Below, piece after piece: positions 37,045 to 45,955 of a stretch of 64,000 nucleotides of DNA. Under the pieces are notes generated by a model. It was given only the letters and a program-made list of their open reading frames with translations. It was not told the DNA's origin and made no database searches. The position numbers were made by a program, and so were the translations under genes. The first letter of the stretch is position 1, and each line of letters opens with the position of its first letter. This stretch comes from Streptacidiphilus rugosus AM-16 (GTDB lineage: Bacteria > Actinomycetota > Actinomycetes > Streptomycetales > Streptomycetaceae): assembly GCF_000744655.1 (NCBI RefSeq), contig NZ_JQMJ01000004.1, forward strand, positions 5,890,001 through 5,954,000, written 5' to 3'.

Positions 37045-38738
37045 GCCGCCCCTCCCGCACGGGCGGCGGGCACCCACGTCGCGCGGGCAGCGGCGGCGAC
37101 CGCCGGAGTCGTTGCCCGAGCTGGAGCGGACGCCCGGGCCGAAGCGGTCGCAGGAGCCGTGGCGTGGGACGACGGGGCGTGTGACGACGAAGCCTGCGCC
37201 AACGGGGCGTGGGCGAACCCGGCCTCCGGCGGCGGTGCCTGGGCGAGCGCCGGCTGTGACAACGGGGCTTGCGACAGCGGGCCTTGCCGCGACGGGGCCT
37301 GCGACCGCGGGTTGTGCGCGGACCCGGCCTGGGACGAGGCGAAGCCCAGCGCTCGTGCGGCGGCGGCGATCGACTCGGCGAGACGTTCCAGCACCGCCTC
37401 CGCCTGCTCGTCCGTCATGGTCAGTGGCGGCAGCAGGCGGACCACCGAGCCGTACCGGCCGCCGAGTTCGACGATCAGGCCACGCCGCAGCGCCTCCCCG
37501 CGCACAGCTTGGGCCAGCTCCGGCGCGGCAGGGAAGGCGCCCAGTTCGTCCGGCGCGGCCTCCCGGTCGACGAGTTCGACGCCGAGCATCAGGCCCCGCC
37601 CGCGCACATCACCGATGACGGGCAACTCCCTTTGCAGGCCTCGGAGCCGGGCCAGCATCCGGGTCCCGAGCTCGGCCGCTCGGGCGTCGAGCCCCTGTTC
37701 CCGCACGAATCGGAGGGTCGCCGCTCCGGCGGCCATGGCGAGCTGGTTGCCGCGGAAGGTCCCCGCGTGCGCCCCGGGCGCCCAGACGTCGAGCTCCGCC
37801 CGGTAGACGATGGCGGCGAGCGGCAGGCTCCCGCCGACGGCCTTGGAAACGACCATCACGTCCGGCTCCACCCCGGAGTGCTGCACCGCCCAGAACGCGC
37901 CCGTGCGCCCCACTCCGGTCTGCACCTCGTCCACGATGAGCGGGATGCCGTGGCGCGCGGTCAGTTCGCGCTGCTCACGCAGCCAGGCGTCCGGTGCGGG
38001 GACGACCCCGCCCTCGCCCTGGACCACCTCGACCAGCATGCCCGCCGGACGGTCGACGCCGCCCTTGGGGTCCTCCAGCAGCGAGCGCGTCCACCGCGTC
38101 CCCAACTGCGCGCCCGCCACGCCGCCGACGCCGAACGGGCAGCGGTACGCGTAGGGGTAGGGCAGCCTGGTCACCTGTCCGCCGACGCCGCCCGCGCCGC
38201 CGAGCCCGAGCCCGGCGCGGACCGCCGTGTCGCCCGTGGCCGCGAGCGCGCCCGCGGTCTGGCCGTGGTAGCCGCCGGTGAAGGCGAGCAGGCCGTCCCT
38301 TCCGGTCGCGAGCCGCACCAGCTTCAGCGCGGCCTCGACCGCGTCCGTGCCGGCCGGCCCGCAGAACTGGATCCGGGCGTCACGCGCCATCGAGGGCGGC
38401 AGGGTCTCGAAGAGCGCGGTGGTGAACGCGTCCTTGACGGGCGTGGCCAGGTCCAGCACGTGGAGCGGCGCCTCGGCGTCGAGGACCGCGCGGATCGCCT
38501 CCAGTACCACGGGATGATTGTGGCCCAGGGCGAGCGTTCCGGCGCCGGCGAGGCAGTCCAGGTAGCGGCGGCCGTCCGCGCCCTCGACCGTCATCCCTCT
38601 CGCTCGCACCGGGACGATCGGCAGCGAGCGGGCGTAGGTCCGCGCGGCGGACTCGCGGGCCGCCTGGCGGCTGAGGATCGCCTCCGCGCCGAGACGGAGC
38701 GCGATGTCGGGATGGGCGGGCGACGCCGTGGTGGACAT
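37041..38738 (-). CDS. Diaminobutyrate-2-oxoglutarate aminotransferase, siderophore operon
   Basis: 565 residues. This class III PLP aminotransferase would convert aspartate semialdehyde and glutamate to L-2,4-diaminobutyrate. Motifs are FCGPAGTDAVEAALKLVR, FTGGYHGQTAGALAATG, PLIVDEVQTGVGRTG, and the PLP Lys in VVSKAVGGSLPLAAIVY. The conserved domain ends near residue 460. A 100-residue Ala/Ser/Gln/Pro-rich tail follows that is not part of the family. ATG at 38738 lies after AGGAGG with ten bases between. It is the first gene of the operon, and its stop codon overlaps the decarboxylase start (GTGA). Confidence 0.92.
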   Translation of the reverse strand: MSTTASPAHPDIALRLGAEAILSRQAARESAARTYARSLPIVPVRARGMTVEGADGRRYLDCLAGAGTLALGHNHPVVLEAIRAVLDAEAPLHVLDLATPVKDAFTTALFETLPPSMARDARIQFCGPAGTDAVEAALKLVRLATGRDGLLAFTGGYHGQTAGALAATGDTAVRAGLGLGGAGGVGGQVTRLPYPYAYRCPFGVGGVAGAQLGTRWTRSLLEDPKGGVDRPAGMLVEVVQGEGGVVPAPDAWLREQRELTARHGIPLIVDEVQTGVGRTGAFWAVQHSGVEPDVMVVSKAVGGSLPLAAIVYRAELDVWAPGAHAGTFRGNQLAMAAGAATLRFVREQGLDARAAELGTRMLARLRGLQRELPVIGDVRGRGLMLGVELVDREAAPDELGAFPAAPELAQAVRGEALRRGLIVELGGRYGSVVRLLPPLTMTDEQAEAVLERLAESIAAAARALGFASSQAGSAHNPRSQAPSRQGPLSQAPLSQPALAQAPPPEAGFAHAPLAQASSSHAPSSHATAPATASARASAPARATTPAVAAAARATWVPAARAGGAA

Positions 38739-39134
38739 GGCCTGAGTACCTCCTGGCGGTCGGGACGCCGACCGCGCGGGCGTGGCTCTCCTCGGGCGGC
38801 CGACCACCCGAACGAGCAGACCCGGTTGCGGTGGCACGCACCCCCTTCGGGTGACGTCCCGTTGGCCTAACGACCCAGTCCGCGTGGAGAAACGGCCGTC
38901 CACAATCCCCGCACAAGAGGCGCACGTATGGCAGAACGCCCCGCTGCAGAACGTTCAGGGGCGCGAGGCTCTGCCTGATCGACTGCGCGAGCGGGGCCAC
39001 CCCTGTCGGGATGGCCCCGCTCGTTCGGCGACTCACCACGCACGGTGACGCACGGTGGCTTGTCGCGCACGCAGTTGATCAGGCAGAGCCCCGCGCCCCT
39101 GAGGGTCGGACCTGTTGCGCCGGCAACGCCGGCC
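38739..39134. other. Region between hflX and the siderophore operon
   Basis: The 396-bp stretch holds the siderophore operon promoter region on its left side (38739-38940) and a long inverted repeat just downstream of hflX (38955-39102). No coding frame is credible. A weak TTAGGCCAA element occurs near 38865, but I could not recognise a full iron box. Confidence 0.5.
38955..39102. repeat. Long imperfect inverted repeat (cruciform) after hflX
   Basis: The left arm 38955-38990 pairs with the right arm 39063-39102. The arms share GATCAGGCAGAGCC and GCGCCCCTGA, with two mismatches and a 4-nt bulge. An inner hairpin (GAGCGGGGCCA near 38990 / TGGCCCCGCTC near 39020) sits in the loop. It probably terminates hflX transcription and insulates the siderophore promoter. 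The GGCTCTGCCTGATC type of sequence resembles dispersed intergenic repeats of streptomycetes. Confidence 0.8.
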
Positions 39135-40661
39135 TCAGTGCTGTGCGGCGACCGCGAAGGTCTCCAGCTCGGCTGCCAGCTCCGCGCCGACGCGGGCGTG
39201 CAGAACCGTGCCGTCGCCGTTGTGGTCCTCGCCCAGCACCTCGCCGTCCCGGTGGACCTTGGCCACCAGGTCGCCGCGTGTGTACGGGACCAGCGCGGTG
39301 ACCTCGATCGAGGGCCGCGGCAGCTCGGACTCGACGAGCGCCAGCAGCTCCTCGATGCCCTGACCCGTCCGCGCCGAGACCGCGATCGCGTGCGGCTCGC
39401 GCCGCAGCAGACGCGCGAGCACCAGCGGGTCGGCGGCGTCCGCCTTGTTGATCACCACGATCTCCGGCACGTTCTGCGCGCCGACCTCGACGATCACCTC
39501 GCGCACGGCGGCCAGCTGGGCCTCGGGCTCGGGGTGCGCGCCGTCGACGACGTGCAGGATCAGGTCGGCGTCGCCGACCTCCTCCATGGTGGAGCGGAAG
39601 GCCTCGACCAGGTGGTGCGGCAGGTGGCGGACGAAGCCGACCGTGTCGGCCAGGGTGTAGACCCGGCCGCCGGGCGTCTCCGCGCGGCGGACCGTCGGGT
39701 CCAGGGTGGCGAACAGGGCGTTCTCCACCAGCACCCCGGCGCCGGTGAGCCGGTTGAGCAGGGAGGACTTCCCGGCGTTGGTGTAGCCGGCGATCGCGAC
39801 CGAGGGGACCTGGTTGCGACGGCGCTCCTGGCGCTTGGTGTCGCGGCCCTTCTTCATGTCGGCGATCTCGCGGCGCAGCTTCGCCATCTTCTCGCGGATA
39901 CGGCGCCGGTCCGTCTCGATCTTGGTCTCACCGGGACCACGGGTGGCCATGCCGCCGCCCGAGGAGCCGGAGCCACCGCCACCCATCTGCCGGGACAGCG
40001 ACTGACCCCAACCGCGCAGACGCGGCAGCATGTACTGCATCTGCGCCAGCGAGACCTGCGCCTTGCCCTCCCGGGACTTGGCGTGCTGGGCGAAGATGTC
40101 GAGGATCAGCGCGGTCCGGTCGACCACCTTGACCTTGACGACGTCCTCGAGGTGGATCAGCTGGCCGGGTGTGAGCTCACCGTCGCAGACCACCGTGTCC
40201 GCGCCGGTGGAGAGCACGATCTCGCGCAGCTCGGCGGCCTTGCCGGAGCCGATGTAGGTGGCCGGGTCGGGCTTGTCACGGCGCTGGATCACTCCGTCCA
40301 GCACCTCGGAGCCGGCGGTCTCGGCGAGGGCGGCGAGCTCGGCGAGCGAGTTCTCCGCCTCCTCGACGGTGCCGTCGGTCCAGACGCCGACGAGGACGAC
40401 GCGCTCCAGACGCAGCTGCCGGTACTCGACCTCGGTGACGTCCTCGAGCTCGGTGGAGAGCCCGGAGACGCGGCGGAGTGCGGCGCGGTCGGAACGGTCG
40501 AACTGGTCGCCGTCGTAGTCGTTGGTGTAGAGGCGCCCGGGAATCCCGTCGATTCCCGCGAGGTCCTCGTCCATCAGTGCCTCTGCGCGCAGATCGGCCG
40601 GGCGGCGGTTGCCGCGGCCGGACTTCGCGTCGGCGTCGCGGGTTTCGAACGTGGAGGTCAT
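39135..40661 (-). CDS. hflX: GTPase HflX
   Basis: 508 residues. HflX binds the 50S subunit and splits or rescues stalled ribosomes under stress. An N-terminal HflX domain (ATYIGSGKAAELREIV, TALILDIFAQHAKSREGKAQVSLAQ) and a Gly/Ser-rich linker precede the G domain. That domain has G1 AIAGYTNAGKSSLLN, G3 DTVGFVRHLPHHLVEAF and G4 VINKAD. ATG at 40661 (MTSTFETRD) follows AAGGATG. It lies 55 bp downstream of the RelA/SpoT homologue gene, likely co-transcribed. Confidence 0.95.
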   Translation of the reverse strand: MTSTFETRDADAKSGRGNRRPADLRAEALMDEDLAGIDGIPGRLYTNDYDGDQFDRSDRAALRRVSGLSTELEDVTEVEYRQLRLERVVLVGVWTDGTVEEAENSLAELAALAETAGSEVLDGVIQRRDKPDPATYIGSGKAAELREIVLSTGADTVVCDGELTPGQLIHLEDVVKVKVVDRTALILDIFAQHAKSREGKAQVSLAQMQYMLPRLRGWGQSLSRQMGGGGSGSSGGGMATRGPGETKIETDRRRIREKMAKLRREIADMKKGRDTKRQERRRNQVPSVAIAGYTNAGKSSLLNRLTGAGVLVENALFATLDPTVRRAETPGGRVYTLADTVGFVRHLPHHLVEAFRSTMEEVGDADLILHVVDGAHPEPEAQLAAVREVIVEVGAQNVPEIVVINKADAADPLVLARLLRREPHAIAVSARTGQGIEELLALVESELPRPSIEVTALVPYTRGDLVAKVHRDGEVLGEDHNGDGTVLHARVGAELAAELETFAVAAQH

Positions 40662-40716
40662 CGCATCCTTAGAAAGGTGTCTCGGCAATTCGGCCGGGGC
40701 GCTACTCCCAGGGGTG

Positions 40717-43437
40717 TCACTCGCTCGGCGACTCCGGATCGGAGTGCGGCGAGGAATCACCCGTCGAATTCAACGCGGCAGGGATGCCGCGCATTCCCCT
40801 TGATGGTCGCATGCCCTCGCCACCGGGGTCATCACCATTTCCGTCACGACCGTTTCCGCCGCCACCACCGTTTCCGGCGCCACCGTTTCCGCTGCCGCCG
40901 TGGCGCGCGCCGGCGCCGTCCTCCCCTCCGGCATGACCGGTCGCACCGCTCCCGGCCAGGCCCTGCCCCCGTCCCACGGGCCCGGCCCGGTAGACGTCGT
41001 AGACGCCGGGGACCCTGAGCATGACCCGCATCAGCTCGGGGAGCGCCTCGGCATCGGGCAGCTCGACCGTGTACGTGTGCCGGACCCGCAGTTCCTGCGG
41101 CGGCTCGACCTCGGCGGAGATGATGTCGACCCCCGCGCCGGACATGGCGGCGGTCAGGTCGGCCAGCAGGCGCGGGCGGCCGAGTGAGTCGGCCTGGACG
41201 GTGACCCGGTACCCGGTGGGCGTCTGGCTCTCCAGCCAGTGGACCTCGACCGGAGCCCGGCCGCCGTCGCGCATCGCGGCGCCGGTGGGGCAGTCCGCGC
41301 GGTGGACGGCGAGCGCGCCGCCCCGGATGGCGAAGCAGAGCAGGGCGTCGGGCGGGACCGGGGTGCAGCAGCGGGCGAGCCGGACGGGGGCCTCGGGCAT
41401 GGACGGCGCGGTGATCACGTCGCGACCGGCGTCGACGAGGCCTGCCCCGAGCAGCTGATGGCCGCGCGGCGGTCCGACGAGCGGTCCGGTGGGCAGTCGG
41501 GAGGCCTGCTCGTGGTCGGGGTGCTGGGCCAGCCAGCGCTCGATGGCGATCCGCGCGCCGGGGGTGCGGGCGTGGGCGAGCCACTCGGGCGCGGGACCCG
41601 CCGTCTCCTCGCCGGGGGGCTCGGTGAGGAGGTCCACGACGTCGCCGTCGCGCAGCGGGGTCGACAGCGCGGTGAGCCGGCCGTTGATCCTGGCCCCGAT
41701 ACATCGGTGGCCGCGCTCCTCGCCCAGCGCGTAGGCGGCGTCCACGCCCGTCGCCCCGGCCGGCAGTTGCACGCGCTCGCCGGCGACGCCGGTGCCCGTC
41801 GCGCCCGCGCGGGCGTCCTCGACCAGGACGGTGATCTCGCCGTCGCCGGCCAGATCGGCGGTGAGCTGGGACCAGAAGGTGTCCGGGTCGGGCGTCTCGC
41901 GCTGCCAGTCCAGCAGCCGGGAGAGCCAGCCGGGCCTGGCCGGGTCGGTGTGGTCGAGCGGGTCGTGTCCTTCGGCGTCCTCGGCGCCGGCCCCCAGGCC
42001 GGTGGCGCCCGACGTGCCGAGGGCGACGACTCCGAACTCGGCGACCTGGTGCATCCGCGCCGTGCGCACCAGCACCTCGACGACCTCGCCGTGCTCCGTC
42101 GTGACCGAGGTGTGCAGCGACTGGTAGAGGTTGAACTTGGGCGCGGCGATGAAGTCCTTGAACTCCCCGGCCAGCGGGGTCCAGCAGGTGTGCAGCTCGC
42201 CGAGGACGGCGTAGCAGTCGGCGTTCTCCTCGACCACCACGAGCAGCCTGGCGAAGTCCGTCGGGCCGAGCTCGGCGCGACGCAGCCGGGCGCGCTGCAG
42301 CGAGACGCAGTGCCGCGGGCGCACGCTGACCTGGGCCGGGACCCTTGCCTCGCGCAGTTGCCTGCGCAGCTGGGCGGCGAAGGACTCCAGCGCGTCCTCC
42401 CTGGGCACGGCGGACCGGGCAGGCTCGTCGGTCTCCTCGGCCTCGTCCGCCCCCTCGGGAGCGACGGCTGTGGCAGCCCCGGCGTCCGCCCCGGCCTGCG
42501 CTTCGGAGCCGGGGGCCTTACCCGAGGGGGCGACGGCGAGCCGCTCGTCGCGGGCGCGCTGACCGGACGGGCCGGCCGCCGCGGCGGGCTCGGGAGCGTC
42601 GGCGGCCTGGCGGAGCAGCAGGGCGGTGACGGCGGCGTGCTCCTCCGGGTGGAGCGTGGCGAAGACGATGTCCTCCAGCTCCGTCTTGACCACCTGGATG
42701 CCGAGGCGTTCGGCCAGGGGGATCAGCACGTCGCGGGTGACCTTGGCGATCCTGACCTGGCTGGCCGGCTTCATGTGCCGGATCGTGCGCATGTTGTGCA
42801 GCCGGTCGGCGAGCTTGATGACCATGACCCGGACGTCCTGTCCGGTGGCGACCAGCATCTTCCTGAAGGTCTCGGCCTCCGCGGCGGCGCCGAAGTCGAC
42901 CTTCTCCAACTTGGTGACGCCGTCGACGAGATAGGCCACCTCGTCGCCGAAGCCCTCACGCACCTGATCGAGCGTCATGGCCGTGTCCTCGACCGTGTCG
43001 TGCAGCAGGGCGGCCACCAGTGTGGTCGTCTCGGCGCCGAGTTGGGCGAGGATCATCGTGACGGCGAGCGGATGGGTGATGTAGGGCTCGCCGCTCTTGC
43101 GCGTCTGGCCGCGGTGGGAGGCCTCGGCGACCTGGTAGGCCCGCTCCAGCAGGGCGAGGTCGAGCTCCGCCCGCGGACGGTGCAGGCGGTGCGCCCGGAC
43201 GACGGGCTCCAGGGCGTCGGCGAGCTGCGGGCGCCCCCCACCCGCGAGCAGCGCCGCTATCCCCGCACGGCCCAGCCCCGTCTTGCCCAGGGCGCTCCGG
43301 CCCAGCCCGGCGCGGCTCAGGGCGCCCTTGCGGAGCCCCGGCAGCGCACGGGCCGCAGAGACGGTTCTGCGCCCCTCGACGGGGACGCCTGGGGCACCCG
43401 GGACGCCAGGTACGGCGTGAAGATCACCGGCATTCAT
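40717..43437 (-). CDS. rshA: RelA/SpoT-family protein with intact hydrolase and divergent synthetase domain (RshA-like)
   Basis: 906 residues. The HD hydrolase domain looks active: ASHRGQTRKSGEPYITHPLAV, LVAALLHDTVEDT, KLADRLHNMRT. A 55-residue Ala/Glu-rich insert follows. The synthetase region keeps FKDFIAAPKFNLYQSLHTSV, but the usual RPKHIYSIYRKM is RPRHCVSLQRAR and ExQIRT is EVLVRT. TGS and C-terminal ACT domains follow, and then a Gly/Asn-rich tail of about 90 residues. ATG at 43437 follows GGAGG. In Streptomyces the gene at this locus is rshA; the main RelA is elsewhere. It probably hydrolyses (p)ppGpp, and synthesis is doubtful. Confidence 0.85.
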   Translation of the reverse strand: MNAGDLHAVPGVPGAPGVPVEGRRTVSAARALPGLRKGALSRAGLGRSALGKTGLGRAGIAALLAGGGRPQLADALEPVVRAHRLHRPRAELDLALLERAYQVAEASHRGQTRKSGEPYITHPLAVTMILAQLGAETTTLVAALLHDTVEDTAMTLDQVREGFGDEVAYLVDGVTKLEKVDFGAAAEAETFRKMLVATGQDVRVMVIKLADRLHNMRTIRHMKPASQVRIAKVTRDVLIPLAERLGIQVVKTELEDIVFATLHPEEHAAVTALLLRQAADAPEPAAAAGPSGQRARDERLAVAPSGKAPGSEAQAGADAGAATAVAPEGADEAEETDEPARSAVPREDALESFAAQLRRQLREARVPAQVSVRPRHCVSLQRARLRRAELGPTDFARLLVVVEENADCYAVLGELHTCWTPLAGEFKDFIAAPKFNLYQSLHTSVTTEHGEVVEVLVRTARMHQVAEFGVVALGTSGATGLGAGAEDAEGHDPLDHTDPARPGWLSRLLDWQRETPDPDTFWSQLTADLAGDGEITVLVEDARAGATGTGVAGERVQLPAGATGVDAAYALGEERGHRCIGARINGRLTALSTPLRDGDVVDLLTEPPGEETAGPAPEWLAHARTPGARIAIERWLAQHPDHEQASRLPTGPLVGPPRGHQLLGAGLVDAGRDVITAPSMPEAPVRLARCCTPVPPDALLCFAIRGGALAVHRADCPTGAAMRDGGRAPVEVHWLESQTPTGYRVTVQADSLGRPRLLADLTAAMSGAGVDIISAEVEPPQELRVRHTYTVELPDAEALPELMRVMLRVPGVYDVYRAGPVGRGQGLAGSGATGHAGGEDGAGARHGGSGNGGAGNGGGGGNGRDGNGDDPGGEGMRPSRGMRGIPAALNSTGDSSPHSDPESPSE

Positions 43438-43649
43438 GCGCACCTCCGGCAGTGATCACCGGAGCAGGCGGCAGCTCCGATGGTCCATGCTAGCGAGTGC
43501 AACACACACCGCGACGCCGTGTGTTCCCAACGTCACCTTGATCACCCATTCGGGGGATTTGAACCGATCCGCAGCGGGCAAGAATTACAGATTTGAGTCC
43601 GCACGCGAGCGAGGCCGGTCCCAGGACCGCGCCGGGCCGCGGCGGCGGC

Positions 43650-44525
43650 TCAGCGCTGCGGGCCCGCAGCCAGCCAGTCGGCGTCGATCTCGCCCTCGGC
43701 GAGGATCACCGCGGGGCCGGTCATCTCGATCCCGCCGTCCGGGCGCTCGGTGATCACCAGACGACCGCCGGGGACGTCGACCGTGTAGGTGACCGGCTCG
43801 CCGGTGACCGCCGGATCCACGCCGTCGCGGCGGGCGGTGGCGACCATGACCGCGCACGCGCCCGTCCCGCAGGAGCGGGTCTCGCCCGAGCCGCGCTCGT
43901 GGACCCGGAGCGCGACATGCCGCGGGCCGCGGTCGACGACGAACTCGACGTTGACGCCCTCGGGGTAGGCGCTCGCGGGAGTGACCTCGGGCGCGGTGAA
44001 CAGGTGGCCCGCCTCGGCGAGGTCGGCGACGAAGGCGACCGCGTGCGGGTTGCCCATGTTCACGTTCCGCGCCGGCCAGCGGTGCGGGCCCACGGCCACC
44101 TCGATGTCGGAGGCGGGGGGCAGCAGCGCCCGGCCCATGTCCACCGTGACGTCGCCCTCGGCCGGGACGCGCACGCGCTTGAGGCCGCCACGGGTGGCGA
44201 CGGCGAACTCGCCCGGCTCGGCGAGCCCGGCAGTCACCAGGTAGCGCGCGAAGACGCGCACGCCGTTGCCGCACATCTCGGCGATGCTGCCGTCGGAGTT
44301 CCGGTAGTCCATGAACCACTCGGCGCCGTCCGCGTGCGCGGACGCCTGGGGGTGCGCGGCGGACCGGACCACGCGCAGCAGTCCGTCACCGCCGAGACCG
44401 GCCCTGCGGTCGCAGAGCAGGGCCACCTGGGGGGCGCCCAGCTCCAGCAGGCCGTCGGGGTCGGGGACGATCACGAAGTCGTTCTCGGTCCCGTGGCCCT
44501 TGAGGAAGCGAATGCCCTTCACCAT
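43650..44525 (-). CDS. dapF: Diaminopimelate epimerase
   Basis: 291 residues. It converts LL- to meso-diaminopimelate for lysine and peptidoglycan. The two catalytic cysteines are in SIAEMCGNGVRVFARYL and ETRSCGTGACAVM. FLKGHGTENDFVI is the typical N-terminus. ATG at 44525 (MVKGIRFLKGHG) was chosen because AGGTGA lies six bases upstream. An ATG 18 bp earlier is possible. No gene follows closely; rshA, transcribed in the same direction, starts 213 bp further on. dapA occurs at 19.2 kb. Confidence 0.95.
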   Translation of the reverse strand: MVKGIRFLKGHGTENDFVIVPDPDGLLELGAPQVALLCDRRAGLGGDGLLRVVRSAAHPQASAHADGAEWFMDYRNSDGSIAEMCGNGVRVFARYLVTAGLAEPGEFAVATRGGLKRVRVPAEGDVTVDMGRALLPPASDIEVAVGPHRWPARNVNMGNPHAVAFVADLAEAGHLFTAPEVTPASAYPEGVNVEFVVDRGPRHVALRVHERGSGETRSCGTGACAVMVATARRDGVDPAVTGEPVTYTVDVPGGRLVITERPDGGIEMTGPAVILAEGEIDADWLAAGPQR

Positions 44526-45095
44526 GTCGTTCACCTGATCCATGGTACGGGCGAGGCCTGACGCGCCGGATCCGGCCGGAACACGGCGCCGGCCGGGCTG
44601 CCCGAGGGCCGGCCGGACCGCCGCGGGCATCGGGGGCCGAGCGAGCGGAGCCGGGGAGTCGCGGCGGTGCCGGGCACCGCGGCCGGGACGGACAGGCCGC
44701 GGGTCCCTGAAGACGGGCCGACCGCCGAGCGCGCGGGCGGGAACCGAACCGCCGCAGCGGGCTTCGGGCCCCGAGGGCCGTGAAGGCGGCGGCCGCCGGG
44801 AGGCGGGTCAGAGGCCGAGCAGCCGGCCGTGGGGGAACCGAGGGCTGGTCACGGTCGGTCCTGGTCGACGACCTGCCCGCGGCCTACCACGCCCGCCTCG
44901 ACGGCCGACTCCGGGGCTGTCGTGCTCCACGAGGCGCGCGCCGGGCGGCTCACACGCGCTCTCGCAGGGTTCCCAGTCGCCTGCACGGCCGCCGGCGTCG
45001 AGCGCTCGAGTCGGACCGGGCAACCCGAGGAGCGTCAGCCCGCAGGGCGGCGGGCGGAAAACGGGCGAATGGCGGATGGGCAGGCGGGGCAGGTG
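44526..45095. other. Gene-free GC-rich region
   Basis: This 570-bp region upstream of dapF and downstream of the small membrane protein gene contains several open frames, but their Arg/Gly/Ala-only composition marks them as shadows. I see no RNA gene, repeat or promoter that I can support. It may hold the dapF promoter close to 44560. Confidence 0.35.
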
Positions 45096-45590
45096 TCAGC
45101 CGTGGAGGTGGGCGACGCGCCAGACACCGAGCGCGAGAAGGGCGACAGCGGTCGCCGTGTAGGCGAGCAGCGGGCGCCAGCCCGCGCGGCGGCCGGAGCC
45201 CTGGCGGGGAAGACCGGGCCATGCGTAGCCGGCCCGGCGGGCGGCCATCGCGCCCCAGCCGGCCGAGGCGGCGGTGAGCAGCAGGCCGAGCATGCCGACG
45301 AGGCTGCCGCCGGATCCGCCGGTGCCGCCCGCGCCGCCCTCGAAGGCGAGCGGGAAGGCGAACATCAGCGAACCGAGGATGGCGAGGCCGACGATCGGGA
45401 TGATCTGCCAGACCCGTAGCCGGCCTTCCGGACGCAGTTCGCGTCCGTGCAGCGCGCCCTCGTCCTGGGCGGGCAGCGACGGAAGGGGCGTCAGTTCCCG
45501 TGCGGGCAGCTCGCGTGCTTGCACTGCCGCCTGCTCCTCGGGCTCGAAGGGGTCGTCCGGGAGTCGGTGCGTGTCGGGGCCGGTATCCAT
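45096..45590 (-). CDS. Small membrane protein, hypothetical
   Basis: 164 residues. An acidic cytoplasmic N-terminus of about 60 residues precedes about three hydrophobic segments (IIPIVGLAILGSLMFAFPLAF, LVGMLGLLLTAASAGWGAMAA, LLAYTATAVALLALGVWRVA). ATG at 45590 is chosen. A GTG six bases upstream (after GGAGGCCGC) is an equal alternative. No domain is recognised. It lies downstream of miaA on the same strand with a 365-bp gap. Function unknown. Confidence 0.7.
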   Translation of the reverse strand: MDTGPDTHRLPDDPFEPEEQAAVQARELPARELTPLPSLPAQDEGALHGRELRPEGRLRVWQIIPIVGLAILGSLMFAFPLAFEGGAGGTGGSGGSLVGMLGLLLTAASAGWGAMAARRAGYAWPGLPRQGSGRRAGWRPLLAYTATAVALLALGVWRVAHLHG

Positions 45591-45955
45591 GGACACGCGG
45601 CCTCCCTGCGCTAGAAGTTCCAAAAAACAACCACGACGCAGAGGAGTTCGCACCCCACCGCATCACCGAAGCTCTCGATGCTCGATGATGGCACGCCAGG
45701 GCCTTGGGGCGGCGTCCGCAAGGGCCTTCGCGGTGATCCGTGGCCATGACGTGATCAGGTCGTAACCGGGCGCGCTTTCCCGGGCCACGGGCGTGCGAAC
45801 GGCATCCCACCAGCGCCGGACGCCCGTGCGAAGGACTCCCCTCGGACACCGCCCCGAGGCGGCGCCGACGGCGCGACCGCGACGCGAGGACGAACCCGGC
45901 CGGACCCGAGCGGGCCTCCGGCGCAACGCCGTTCCGCCGACCTCCCGTCCCGTGC
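45591..45955. other. Region between miaA and the small membrane protein gene
   Basis: The 365-bp stretch has a possible 41-codon reverse-strand ORF at 45663-45788 (GTG start, ending IIEHRELR). Its composition is more protein-like than the surrounding shadows, but it has no ribosome-binding site. Otherwise nothing is recognisable. Confidence 0.3.

Noticed and set aside
38856..38874. Possible iron box (DmdR/IdeR) before the siderophore operon
   Set aside because: Only TTAGGCCAA with weak symmetry is present. The 19-bp TTAGGTTAGGCTAACCTAA-type consensus is not matched well enough to call.
44526..45095. Hidden tRNA or small RNA gene in the dapF upstream gap
   Set aside because: I found no cloverleaf-like pairing or conserved T-loop motif, and the hairpins are no stronger than the high-GC background.
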